Assembly (NCBI GenBank): GCA_964635265.1
Contig: CAZWNV010000147.1
Span: 1 to 7,374 of the forward strand
From: M55B175 sp964635265
GTDB lineage: Bacteria; Desulfobacterota; Desulfobacteria; Desulfobacterales; Desulfosalsimonadaceae
DNA: 7,374 nucleotides
Direction: 5' to 3'
Positions 1 to 5,907 of this stretch are shown here, piece after piece; the stretch's first letter is position 1; every line of letters starts with the position of its first letter. Below the pieces are notes generated by a model. It did no database searches and was not told where the DNA came from. It worked only from the letters and a program-made list of their open reading frames with translations. Both the position numbers and the translations under genes were made by a program.

Positions 1-1311
1 CCAATCATAGTAGATTTCCTTGTGCGGGGCCTTGCAGGCATACAGGATATTGCCGCCTGCCCGGTCTTCTTTTTCAAAAACCTGCACCTCATGGCCCAGC
101 CGCCCGACCTCATAAGCGGCAGTCAGGCCGGCCGGGCCGGCCCCCACGACCCAGATCCTGCGGGGGGGGTCTGCAGGCTTTTCCGGATAGATGAGCTCCT
201 GCCCGGTTTCCGGGTTTATGGCGCAGCGTACCGGCTTGCCTTCCAGCATTTCCCGTTCAATGCAGCCCTGGTTGCAGGCAATGCACTTGCGGATGTCTTC
301 GTAGCGGTTTTGGCGCGCTTTTTCCAGAAAGTCCGGGTCACAGAGCTGCTGGCGTCCAAAAGCCACAAAATCCGCATCCCCCCGGGCGATAACCGCGTCA
401 GCCGGCCGGGGGTCATTGAAACGGCCGACGGCGATTACCGGGACCCCGGCTGCTTTTTTGATCTTATCGGCCCGCCATACATTAAAGCCGGTTTCAAACT
501 CCGGCGGAGCGCTTATCACACCGGCCGGGCTGCCGTGGGTTCCCACCGACGCATGCATGACGTCCACGCCTGCCGCCCTCAGACTCCCCGTTATGGTGAG
601 CAGGTCATCCACGCTGTAGCCGTTTTTAATGTATTCCTCGGCTGAAACCCTTAGAATTACAGGAAAATAAGGTCCTACCGCTTCGCGGACCGCGCGCACC
701 ACTTCTATGACGAACCGGGCCCGATCGGCAAAATCGCCTCCGTATTCGTCGGTACGCTGGTTGGAGATGGCCGAGAGGAACTGGGTCAGCAGATAGCCGT
801 GGGCACCGTGGATCTCAACGGCGTCAAAACCGGCTTTTTGCGCCCGCCCGGCTGCCCGGCCGAAGGAATGGATGATTTCCTGGATATCCTCCCGGCTCAT
901 TTCTTTGGGGGGCTGTTGATAAATCAGGCTGGGAATGGCCGACGGGCCGATGGCTTCCCCCTTTTTGAGCATGTAGAAGCTTTCCCTGCCGGCGTGGTGG
1001 AGCTGCATGGCCGCTTTGCCGCCCGAGGAGCGCATGACTTCCGCCAGCCTGGAGAGGCCCGGAACAAATTGGTCATCCCAGGCACCCAGCTGCGCAGGGG
1101 CTACCCGGCCGGTGGGGTGGACCGCGGTGATTTCGGATATCAGAAGCCCGGCTCCCCCTTCGGCCCGGCGCTTCATATACGCGAGCAGGGCCTGGCTCAC
1201 GGTGCCGTCCCTGTTGCACAGTCCCGTTCCCATGGGCGGCAGAACGGCACGGTTCGGGATTTCGGTCTTTTGGATGACAATCGGCGAAAAAAGCGCATGG
1301 AGTTCGCTCAT
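1..1311 (-). CDS. NADH:flavin oxidoreductase, 2,4-dienoyl-CoA reductase type (FMN/4Fe-4S/FAD), 3' end outside window
   Basis: The enzyme should reduce an activated C=C bond (enoyl-CoA, dienoyl-CoA or aryl-CoA-like) in the cytoplasm, passing electrons from NAD(P)H through FAD and a 4Fe-4S cluster to FMN. The 437 visible residues begin with an Old Yellow Enzyme-type TIM barrel (about 5-335), with LPPM near residue 24, QLHHAGR near 89 and HGAHGYL at 168-174. Tyr173 and His259 fall where the catalytic Tyr and His of E. coli FadH lie. Cys343, Cys346, Cys350 and Cys363 form the cluster-binding motif, and GAGPAG at 390-395 opens the FAD domain. Family members have about 640-680 residues, so roughly a third is missing beyond the left edge. 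The ATG at 1311 is preceded by AAAGGA at good spacing. The exact substrate is unknown: bile-acid (BaiCD-like) and naphthoyl-CoA reductases share this architecture, so no gene symbol is given. Confidence 0.9.
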   Translation of the reverse strand, partial: MSELHALFSPIVIQKTEIPNRAVLPPMGTGLCNRDGTVSQALLAYMKRRAEGGAGLLISEITAVHPTGRVAPAQLGAWDDQFVPGLSRLAEVMRSSGGKAAMQLHHAGRESFYMLKKGEAIGPSAIPSLIYQQPPKEMSREDIQEIIHSFGRAAGRAQKAGFDAVEIHGAHGYLLTQFLSAISNQRTDEYGGDFADRARFVIEVVRAVREAVGPYFPVILRVSAEEYIKNGYSVDDLLTITGSLRAAGVDVMHASVGTHGSPAGVISAPPEFETGFNVWRADKIKKAAGVPVIAVGRFNDPRPADAVIARGDADFVAFGRQQLCDPDFLEKARQNRYEDIRKCIACNQGCIEREMLEGKPVRCAINPETGQELIYPEKPADPPRRIWVVGAGPAGLTAAYEVGRLGHEVQVFEKEDRAGGNILYACKAPHKEIYYDW

Positions 1312-1382
1312 AGGTGTTCCTTTCGTGGATGGTTGCGGTATCCTCAGGCAAAGCCTCCAGGGTTCGGGTTTTCATTTCCGTG

Positions 1383-1411
1383 TAGATAGTAGAGGCGGTG
1401 GATGGTGTCAA
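1383..1411 (-). promoter_or_regulatory. Sigma-70-like promoter of the leftward reductase gene
   Basis: Read on the minus strand, a perfect TTGACA (1411-1406) is followed after 17 bases by TATCTA (1388-1383), a weak -10. Transcription would start near 1376, leaving an untranslated leader of about 65 bases before the ATG at 1311. The -35 lies two bases from the inverted repeat at 1414-1437, as expected for a regulated promoter. The -35 match is strong and the -10 match is only partial. Confidence 0.5.
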
Positions 1412-1413
1412 GA

Positions 1414-1437
1414 AAAAACGAGCGAGCGCTCGTTTTT
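1414..1437. promoter_or_regulatory. Perfect inverted repeat, candidate TetR-family operator between divergent genes
   Basis: Two 11-base arms, AAAAACGAGCG and CGCTCGTTTTT, are exact reverse complements separated by AG. The GC-rich core with a short centre has the form commonly seen for TetR/AcrR-family operators. The site lies between two divergent genes and directly abuts the consensus -35 of the leftward reductase, so a bound dimer could hinder polymerase there and possibly at the rightward promoter as well. No regulator gene is present in the window, so the binding protein is unknown. A terminator is less likely: only five GC pairs could form, and nothing reads into the site from either side. 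Confidence 0.55.
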
Positions 1438-1448
1438 AAAAAAAATTC

Positions 1449-1477
1449 TTTCCGCTGCCCGTGTTTCAATATACAAT
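1449..1477 (+). promoter_or_regulatory. Possible promoter of the rightward membrane protein/hexokinase group
   Basis: TACAAT at 1472-1477, extended upstream as TATACAAT, is a good -10. A 17-base spacer places TTTCCG at 1449-1454 as a poor -35 with only three matches. The element lies just to the right of the palindrome and about 100 bases before the first rightward start codon. A weak -35 would fit a promoter that needs an activator, but the assignment is tentative. Confidence 0.3.
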
Positions 1478-1582
1478 ACCGCAGTCTTCACAAGAGCTGC
1501 TGGGATCGGTTCCGGTTCCCGGGTGCAAAAACCGCCGCAATGCAGCAGAAACATGTCCAATGAGAGCAGGGAGGTTCGGTTT

Positions 1583-2173
1583 ATGCAAGACAGGCGAAAT
1601 TCTGACTTTGCACAAGTGGAAACCCTTCTGGCTCCGGCCGCAGCCCCGGTTGCGCTTTTGCCGCTGCCGGCCATCAAGGAGTCGGATCATGCATTTTTCT
1701 GGAGCGCGTTTTTCTTGAGCATCGCCACCTGTTTATTCGGGTGTGCGGCTTCCCTGTACGCCTCGGCTTATGAGCATCTCCCCTTTATTGTGCTGGTTGC
1801 CGGATTTGGCCTGCTTTTTCTGGTTCTTTTCATCGCGTTTGCCCTGCGCGGACTCCATATTCGCAAAGACGCCCGGGCGCAGGAAAAACTCAAGCGGCCG
1901 CAGGATATTCTCTATGACAATGCGACTGGCAGCCAGGGAGGCCGGGCAAGCGCAGAGCGTATCCAGGAAAGCATTAACCGGGCCCTTGGCGATGGCGCCT
2001 CCCGCACCCGGGAGGAGATTCTGGGCGTATTGTCCGGGCTTTCCACCGAGGAAGTCGATGTAGGCACGCTGCATCAGGTGCTCAATGCGCTTATAGAAGC
2101 AGGACACTTCACAGAGACCGAAAACAACGGCAAAAAACTGTTCACCTATAAGCCGGCACCGGTGTCGGCATGA
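1583..2173 (+). CDS. Small two-helix membrane protein with possible C-terminal winged-helix domain, unknown function
   Basis: I do not recognise this 196-residue protein as a named family. A polar N-terminus of about 35 residues containing an Ala/Pro stretch is followed by two hydrophobic segments, about 38-62 and 67-88, joined by a short turn, so it should be a hairpin in the inner membrane. The basic stretch after the second helix (RGLHIRK, 89-95) suggests both ends are cytoplasmic. Residues about 141-190 read like a small helical domain ending in a beta hairpin (a basic TREEIL helix, then LHQVLNALIEAG, then GKKLFTYKP), which resembles a winged helix. That resemblance is by eye only. The ATG at 1583 has GGGAGG eight bases upstream. 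An in-frame ATG at 1553 lacks a good ribosome site. It is the first gene of the rightward group, 37 bases before the hexokinase. Confidence 0.75.
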   Translation: MQDRRNSDFAQVETLLAPAAAPVALLPLPAIKESDHAFFWSAFFLSIATCLFGCAASLYASAYEHLPFIVLVAGFGLLFLVLFIAFALRGLHIRKDARAQEKLKRPQDILYDNATGSQGGRASAERIQESINRALGDGASRTREEILGVLSGLSTEEVDVGTLHQVLNALIEAGHFTETENNGKKLFTYKPAPVSA

Positions 2174-2210
2174 TGTACGGGCGTCCGTCGTCCATCATAA
2201 AAAGCCGCTT

Positions 2211-3404
2211 ATGCATAATGATTTCTCGCTTTCTACAGAGCAGCTCACATCTGCGGCGCGGCGGATGAGCCGGAAGGTAGCAGAAGGGCTGCAGGCGGAT
2301 GGGGAAGAGATCGCCTGCATTCCGACCCATATTCCCATTGGCACGGTTCCGCAGAGCGGGCGGACGCTGCTTGTCGATGTTGGCGGCACAAACATTCGCT
2401 GTGCTCAGGCATCGCTTGCGGGCGGCCGGCTGGACTTTGAAAAAGGCCCCTTGAAAAAGCGGCTGGTTCGGCAGGGATCGGGCCGGCTGGAACGCAGGGA
2501 ATTTTTAAACCTGCTGGCAGAGGCGATCAGGGACCTGGCCCCGGACAATCATCTGCCGGTGGGCTACTGCTTCTCGTATCCGGCTCGATCCACGAAGGAC
2601 GGGGATGCCGTCCTGCTGCGCTGGACAAAAGAGCTTTTTGTTGCGGATATGCTCGGGGAACAAGTCGGCGCCCTTTTATGCCGGCATCTCGCGGCCGGCA
2701 CCCCGCCCTGGCAGTGCCTGCGGGTGCGGGTTATAAATGATACCGTGGCCGCCCTCCTGGCGGGGATGGCGGTATGCGACGCAGATGCGGGCATCGGTCT
2801 CGTGGTCGGCACCGGAACCAATATGGCGATTGCCCCGGCTGCCGATCGGATTCCCAAACTTGCGGATTCCGGGAAGCACGGCGGCCTGCTGCCGGTTAAT
2901 CTGGAATCCGGGAATTTTTTTCCGCCGGAACTCAGCCGCTGGGATGCCGAGCTTGACGGGAATTCCCGGAATCCGGGATTCCAGCGTCTGGAAAAAGCGG
3001 TTTCCGGAAGGTATCTGGCAGAGCTCTTCCGCCTGGCGATGCCTGAGAGCGGTATTGATGCAAGCCATGGGGCGCCTGCCGTTTTCGAAAAGGCCTATGG
3101 CCCCGCTGCGGCTGTGGATGCGGAGAGCCGCCTGGCCAGGCAGATCGTGGAGCGGTCCGCGCGGCTCACCGCTGCCGGTCTTGCCGGTGTGATAGAGGTG
3201 CTTGCAGGCTGGAAAGCCCTGAAAAAGGTGGGAATCTGCGCGGAAGGAAGCGTTTTTTGGGGGCATTCGGCCTACAGGGAAGCCGCTGAGAAAGCTCTGC
3301 TGGAGGTTCTGCAGGCAATGGGGCTGGGCGGGGTGGAACCGGTATTTTTTTCCGTTTCCCACGCCAACCTGCTGGGAGGTGCTATCGCCGCTCTCGCGGA
3401 GTGA
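2211..3404 (+). CDS. Hexokinase family sugar kinase (eukaryotic-type hexokinase fold)
   Basis: This enzyme probably phosphorylates glucose or a related hexose with ATP in the cytoplasm, feeding glycolysis or polysaccharide synthesis. The 397 residues follow the eukaryotic hexokinase order: phosphate loop VDVGGTNIR (55-63), sugar loop FSYPA (121-125), RWTK (137-140), INDT with the expected catalytic base Asp177 (175-178), VVGTGTN (198-204), NLESGNF (230-236), PGFQRLEKAVSG (255-266) and the adenosine-loop-like AEGSVFW (344-350). Compared from memory with yeast hexokinase, the sugar ligands Lys140, Asn176, Asp177, Glu232 and Glu261 all appear to be kept. It is slightly shorter than the usual 450-480 residues and lacks the bacterial ROK and Glk signatures. 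The ATG at 2211 has no clear Shine-Dalgarno sequence. The in-frame ATG at 2265 would remove 18 residues and is an alternative. Sugar specificity cannot be read from the sequence. Confidence 0.87.
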   Translation: MHNDFSLSTEQLTSAARRMSRKVAEGLQADGEEIACIPTHIPIGTVPQSGRTLLVDVGGTNIRCAQASLAGGRLDFEKGPLKKRLVRQGSGRLERREFLNLLAEAIRDLAPDNHLPVGYCFSYPARSTKDGDAVLLRWTKELFVADMLGEQVGALLCRHLAAGTPPWQCLRVRVINDTVAALLAGMAVCDADAGIGLVVGTGTNMAIAPAADRIPKLADSGKHGGLLPVNLESGNFFPPELSRWDAELDGNSRNPGFQRLEKAVSGRYLAELFRLAMPESGIDASHGAPAVFEKAYGPAAAVDAESRLARQIVERSARLTAAGLAGVIEVLAGWKALKKVGICAEGSVFWGHSAYREAAEKALLEVLQAMGLGGVEPVFFSVSHANLLGGAIAALAE

Positions 3405-3442
3405 CCCGCCGGAGCCGGCTAACAGTTGGAGAGGAGGTGTCC

Positions 3443-3790
3443 ATGCAGCCGGAAAACCTGGAGATCGGCAAAGTCTATTTTGAAGGCAGCTTCCTGCATC
3501 CCCGGTATCCCATCCCGGAGGTGGAAACCTGGGTTTACGTGGGATGCAACCTGTTTGCAGATGAAGACGAGGAAGAGGACCTGTATTTTTTCATCAACCC
3601 CCAGAAGTACTACGAGGAGGACTTAAAGCCCGCCATAGAGGATGAGTCCTTTTTCGATGATATTGACGGCTATTATGTTGTCAAGCAAAGTGATCTGGAT
3701 GCAATCATGAGCATCGGCGAGCTTGCCGGGTGGCTCAATTCCCTGCAGCATGCAGAAGACGCGGATCAGGCTTTCGGAAGCTATGCGTAA
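3443..3790 (+). CDS. Highly acidic small protein, unknown function
   Basis: I do not recognise a family. The 115-residue product has 27 Asp/Glu against 5 Lys/Arg, including the acidic run DEDEEED at 40-46, and many aromatic residues (for example EVETWVYVG at 26-34, LYFFINPQKYY at 47-57 and DGYYVV at 75-80). This suggests a compact soluble beta-rich cytoplasmic protein. There is no signal peptide or membrane segment. The ATG at 3443 has a strong GAGGAGG about six bases upstream. An in-frame GTG at 3401 overlapping the hexokinase stop would add 14 residues and is less likely. The gene follows the hexokinase by 38 bases and overlaps the next gene by 8 bases, so the two small proteins are probably co-translated. 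Confidence 0.75.
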   Translation: MQPENLEIGKVYFEGSFLHPRYPIPEVETWVYVGCNLFADEDEEEDLYFFINPQKYYEEDLKPAIEDESFFDDIDGYYVVKQSDLDAIMSIGELAGWLNSLQHAEDADQAFGSYA

Positions 3791-4202
3791 GACGCTTGCA
3801 CACCGGATTTTGGGTATCGGCAAAATTCCCCGCAGCTACAGGCAGGCTCTGCGGGCCGAGGGGATCGTGCAGCTCAAGGAAGGGGTGCGGGCCTCTATTA
3901 CCTTGCGGGACTACAGGGCAAAAGGCCGGCGCGTACCGCTGCGGCGGGCTTCGTTTTCCGGCTCTGTCTGCCTGACCCGCAAGCGCATTATTGCCTTTGC
4001 CTATTCCAAGCGTGTTATCAGTGTTCCCTTCAATGATGTGCGCATCACGCAGCTGACTGTTTCCGCGGAAGACGGAAAACGTCTGCTGTGCGCCTTTGAT
4101 GCGGCGGCTTTTGATGCGGACCGCGCAGGCACGGTGGAATGCCGGTTCCATATCGACAGGCCGGCGGATTTTGTCAAGCAGCTTAAGCAGCTTACCGCTT
4201 GA
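3783..4202 (+). CDS. Basic small protein, possible bacterial PH/GRAM-like domain
   Basis: The 139-residue product has 29 Lys/Arg against 12 Asp/Glu, so it is strongly basic. From about residue 35 it alternates short beta-type stretches (RASITLRDY, SFSGSVCLTRKRIIAFAY, KRVISVPFNDVRITQLTV, RLLCAFDAAAF, GTVECRFHI) and ends in a helix-like ADFVKQLKQL. That layout of strands followed by a C-terminal helix, with a turn into tRKRIIAF, resembles bacterial pleckstrin-homology or GRAM-like domains. This is pattern reading without a database match. The ATG at 3783 overlaps the upstream stop codon region (ATGCGTAA), and GGAAG lies just before it. An upstream in-frame TTG at 3723 is possible but would overlap the acidic gene by 68 bases. 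It is the last rightward gene and ends 10 bases from the convergent polyferredoxin gene. Confidence 0.7.
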   Translation: MRKTLAHRILGIGKIPRSYRQALRAEGIVQLKEGVRASITLRDYRAKGRRVPLRRASFSGSVCLTRKRIIAFAYSKRVISVPFNDVRITQLTVSAEDGKRLLCAFDAAAFDADRAGTVECRFHIDRPADFVKQLKQLTA

Positions 4203-4203
4203 C
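4173..4203. repeat. Inverted repeat spanning the 3' end of the basic protein gene
   Basis: GTCAAGC (4173-4179) and GCTTGAC (4197-4203) are exact reverse complements around a 17-base loop that contains the smaller palindrome GCTTAAGC and a direct repeat of AAGCAGCTT. The structure covers the stop codon. No U tract follows, so it is at best a factor-dependent or weak terminator for the rightward genes. It is the only hairpin candidate I see between the two converging operons. Confidence 0.25.
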
Positions 4204-4212
4204 GGGCCGGCG

Positions 4213-5907
4213 TTATTCATACCCCTTGTCAAAGCCCGGGGCCATGCCCCCGGAATCCGTGGCCGGAGCCGCGGCCCCGTTTGCCTTCGGATATGTCCTT
4301 GGATATGTCCGGGGTTTTAAGGATTCGGACGGGGGGCGCAGCGAAAGCTTGCTGCCCCTGATTCTGCCGGTTTCCCTGTAGGAACCGCTCTCCAGGCGCA
4401 GTTCATTCATCGGCGTGATGACGATGGCCGCTTCATTGGTTACCGGGCAGTAGTGTTCGCAGTAGCCGCAGCCCGCACACCGCTCTTCCTTCACGTGCGG
4501 AACAGGATAGGGAAATTCCGGTTTCTTCTCGAACTCCACGGCGTCATAAGGGCATACCTCGTCGCAGACCATGCAGCTTTTTTTGTGTTCCCAGGCCAGG
4601 CATTTCTGCCGCATGATCACAGCCGTGCCGGTTTTTGCCCATATCCGCTCTTTTGCGGAAAGCGCGCGTATGGCGCCAGTGGGGCATACCTTGCCGCATA
4701 CGGTGCAGCGTGGATCGCAGTATTTGCGCTCGGGTGTAATTGCCGGGCTGAACATGCCGGCAAAACCGGCAGCAAACCATATGGGCTGCAGGGTGTTGGT
4801 TGGGCAAGCGGCCATGCATTCGCCGCAGCGGACGCAGGAGGCCAGAAAAGCGGCTTCCGGCAGTGCCCCGGGCGGTCGTATCAAGCGGGGTGCAGCTACA
4901 CGGCCCCGGGCCTCCTCTCCCGTAACGGCCCGCAAGCTGCTCAGACTGAGCGCAGCAGTACCGGCCCCTGCTGCCGCGGAAAGCAGAAATTTCCTGCGGG
5001 CCGGAGAAGGCGGAGCCGCACCGGCTTCCGGGCTCTTGTTTTTCTTTTCTTCTGCGGCCGCCGCCAGGGGCCTGCAGCCGAATGCGACTGCCTCCTGCGG
5101 ACAGACGGACTGACAGGTGCGGCAGGCTATACAGGCCCCGTGATCCGTATATTCCGGGTGCACAGGGTCGATTGCGCCCATTGGGCAGTTTTTTGCACAC
5201 AAGCCGCACTGATTGCAGGCATCGTTTACCCGGCGGCGTATCAGGGGGCGGGTTGCCGCAAGCTCCAGAATAGCACCGGCCGGGCAGAGGTAGCGGCACC
5301 AGAAGCGCGGAGTTATGAGGCCTGCCGCAAATATCAGCCCGAAAATCCCCAGCACGAAAAACTGGGTGGCAAAGCGGGCGGGGTCGAGTTCCGCAAACAT
5401 GATGCTGCGGATGTCAAGCAGGCTGGCAAGCGGGTAGAACAGTGCGAGCCCTTGGCTGGCAAGCAGTTCCGCTACGGGGTAGAGGACAAGTCCGTAGAAT
5501 CGCGTGACAAGCGCCAGCGGTGCAGCCCAGAAAACCATGGACACCCCGGCCGCGGCAGAAGCAAAAAGAAAAACAAGGAGGTGGCGGGAAAGCCGCCGGG
5601 AAAGCCAATGGGGCGGAGGAGATGTCTTCGAGCAGCGCCTGGCAACAATGCTGTCGGATGCATCCACCGTGGTCCCCATGGGGCAGATATAGCCGCAGAA
5701 GATGCGACCGCAGAAAAGGGCGGTGCCGAAGACGATCAGGGCAGGCAGAAAAAGCCAGGTCCAGCTTCGGGCAGATACCGCGGTAAGTCCTGCAAGGGCG
5801 GGATCCATGCGGACAAAAAGATCCGCTTCCCGGATGCTGCCGGCTCCTGCCAGAAGCGCCAGAAAAAGCAGCAGGCAGACGGACTGAGCAATGCGCCGGA
5901 AGCCCAT
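4213..5907 (-). CDS. NapH-NapG-like membrane polyferredoxin fusion with internal twin-arginine segment
   Basis: This 564-residue protein probably carries electrons across the inner membrane. Hydrophobic helices at about 6-24, 50-66, 108-131 and 181-200 form a NapH-like membrane part, with CGRIFCGYICP (Cys66, 71, 75) and CRYLCP (Cys204, 208) after the second and fourth. Two cytoplasmic-type 4Fe-4S motifs follow (Cys231/234/237/241 and Cys259/262/265/269). After a charged linker, ARRKFLLSAAAG at 303-314 is a twin-arginine-type motif leading into a hydrophobic stretch to about 325. Four NapG/MauM-like cluster motifs come next: Cys358-368, Cys397-408 (CX3CX2CX3CP), Cys436-452 (CX8CX2CX3CP) and Cys477-487. 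The last 50 or so residues are low complexity. NapH and NapG are normally separate proteins. The ATG at 5907 overlaps the DUF362 stop as TAATG, giving translational coupling. The electron donor and acceptor are unknown; no nitrate reductase genes are present. Confidence 0.9.
   Translation of the reverse strand: MGFRRIAQSVCLLLFLALLAGAGSIREADLFVRMDPALAGLTAVSARSWTWLFLPALIVFGTALFCGRIFCGYICPMGTTVDASDSIVARRCSKTSPPPHWLSRRLSRHLLVFLFASAAAGVSMVFWAAPLALVTRFYGLVLYPVAELLASQGLALFYPLASLLDIRSIMFAELDPARFATQFFVLGIFGLIFAAGLITPRFWCRYLCPAGAILELAATRPLIRRRVNDACNQCGLCAKNCPMGAIDPVHPEYTDHGACIACRTCQSVCPQEAVAFGCRPLAAAAEEKKNKSPEAGAAPPSPARRKFLLSAAAGAGTAALSLSSLRAVTGEEARGRVAAPRLIRPPGALPEAAFLASCVRCGECMAACPTNTLQPIWFAAGFAGMFSPAITPERKYCDPRCTVCGKVCPTGAIRALSAKERIWAKTGTAVIMRQKCLAWEHKKSCMVCDEVCPYDAVEFEKKPEFPYPVPHVKEERCAGCGYCEHYCPVTNEAAIVITPMNELRLESGSYRETGRIRGSKLSLRPPSESLKPRTYPRTYPKANGAAAPATDSGGMAPGFDKGYE
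4289..4310. repeat. Short tandem duplication in the polyferredoxin C-terminal tail
   Basis: GGATATGTCC occurs at 4289-4298 and 4301-4310, a 12-base period. On the minus strand it encodes the repeated tetrapeptide in PRTYPRTYPK (residues 532-541) of the low-complexity tail after the last FeS motif. It keeps the reading frame and is probably a slippage duplication in an unconstrained region. Confidence 0.6.

Noticed and set aside
22..1389. Plus-strand open frames opposite the reductase gene
   Set aside because: The minus strand encodes an uninterrupted oxidoreductase with catalytic and cofactor motifs throughout this stretch. The antisense frames have no family resemblance.
1414..1437. The 24-base palindrome as a bidirectional terminator
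   Set aside because: It lies between divergent start codons, so no transcript is expected to end there, and the GC part of the stem is only five pairs. An operator fits better.
2676..3362. A 228-codon minus-strand frame inside the hexokinase gene
   Set aside because: It lies opposite conserved hexokinase motifs and has no ribosome site or domain.
3401..3442. GTG start at 3401 for the acidic protein
   Set aside because: It overlaps the hexokinase stop and lacks a placed ribosome site, whereas the ATG at 3443 follows a strong GAGGAGG.
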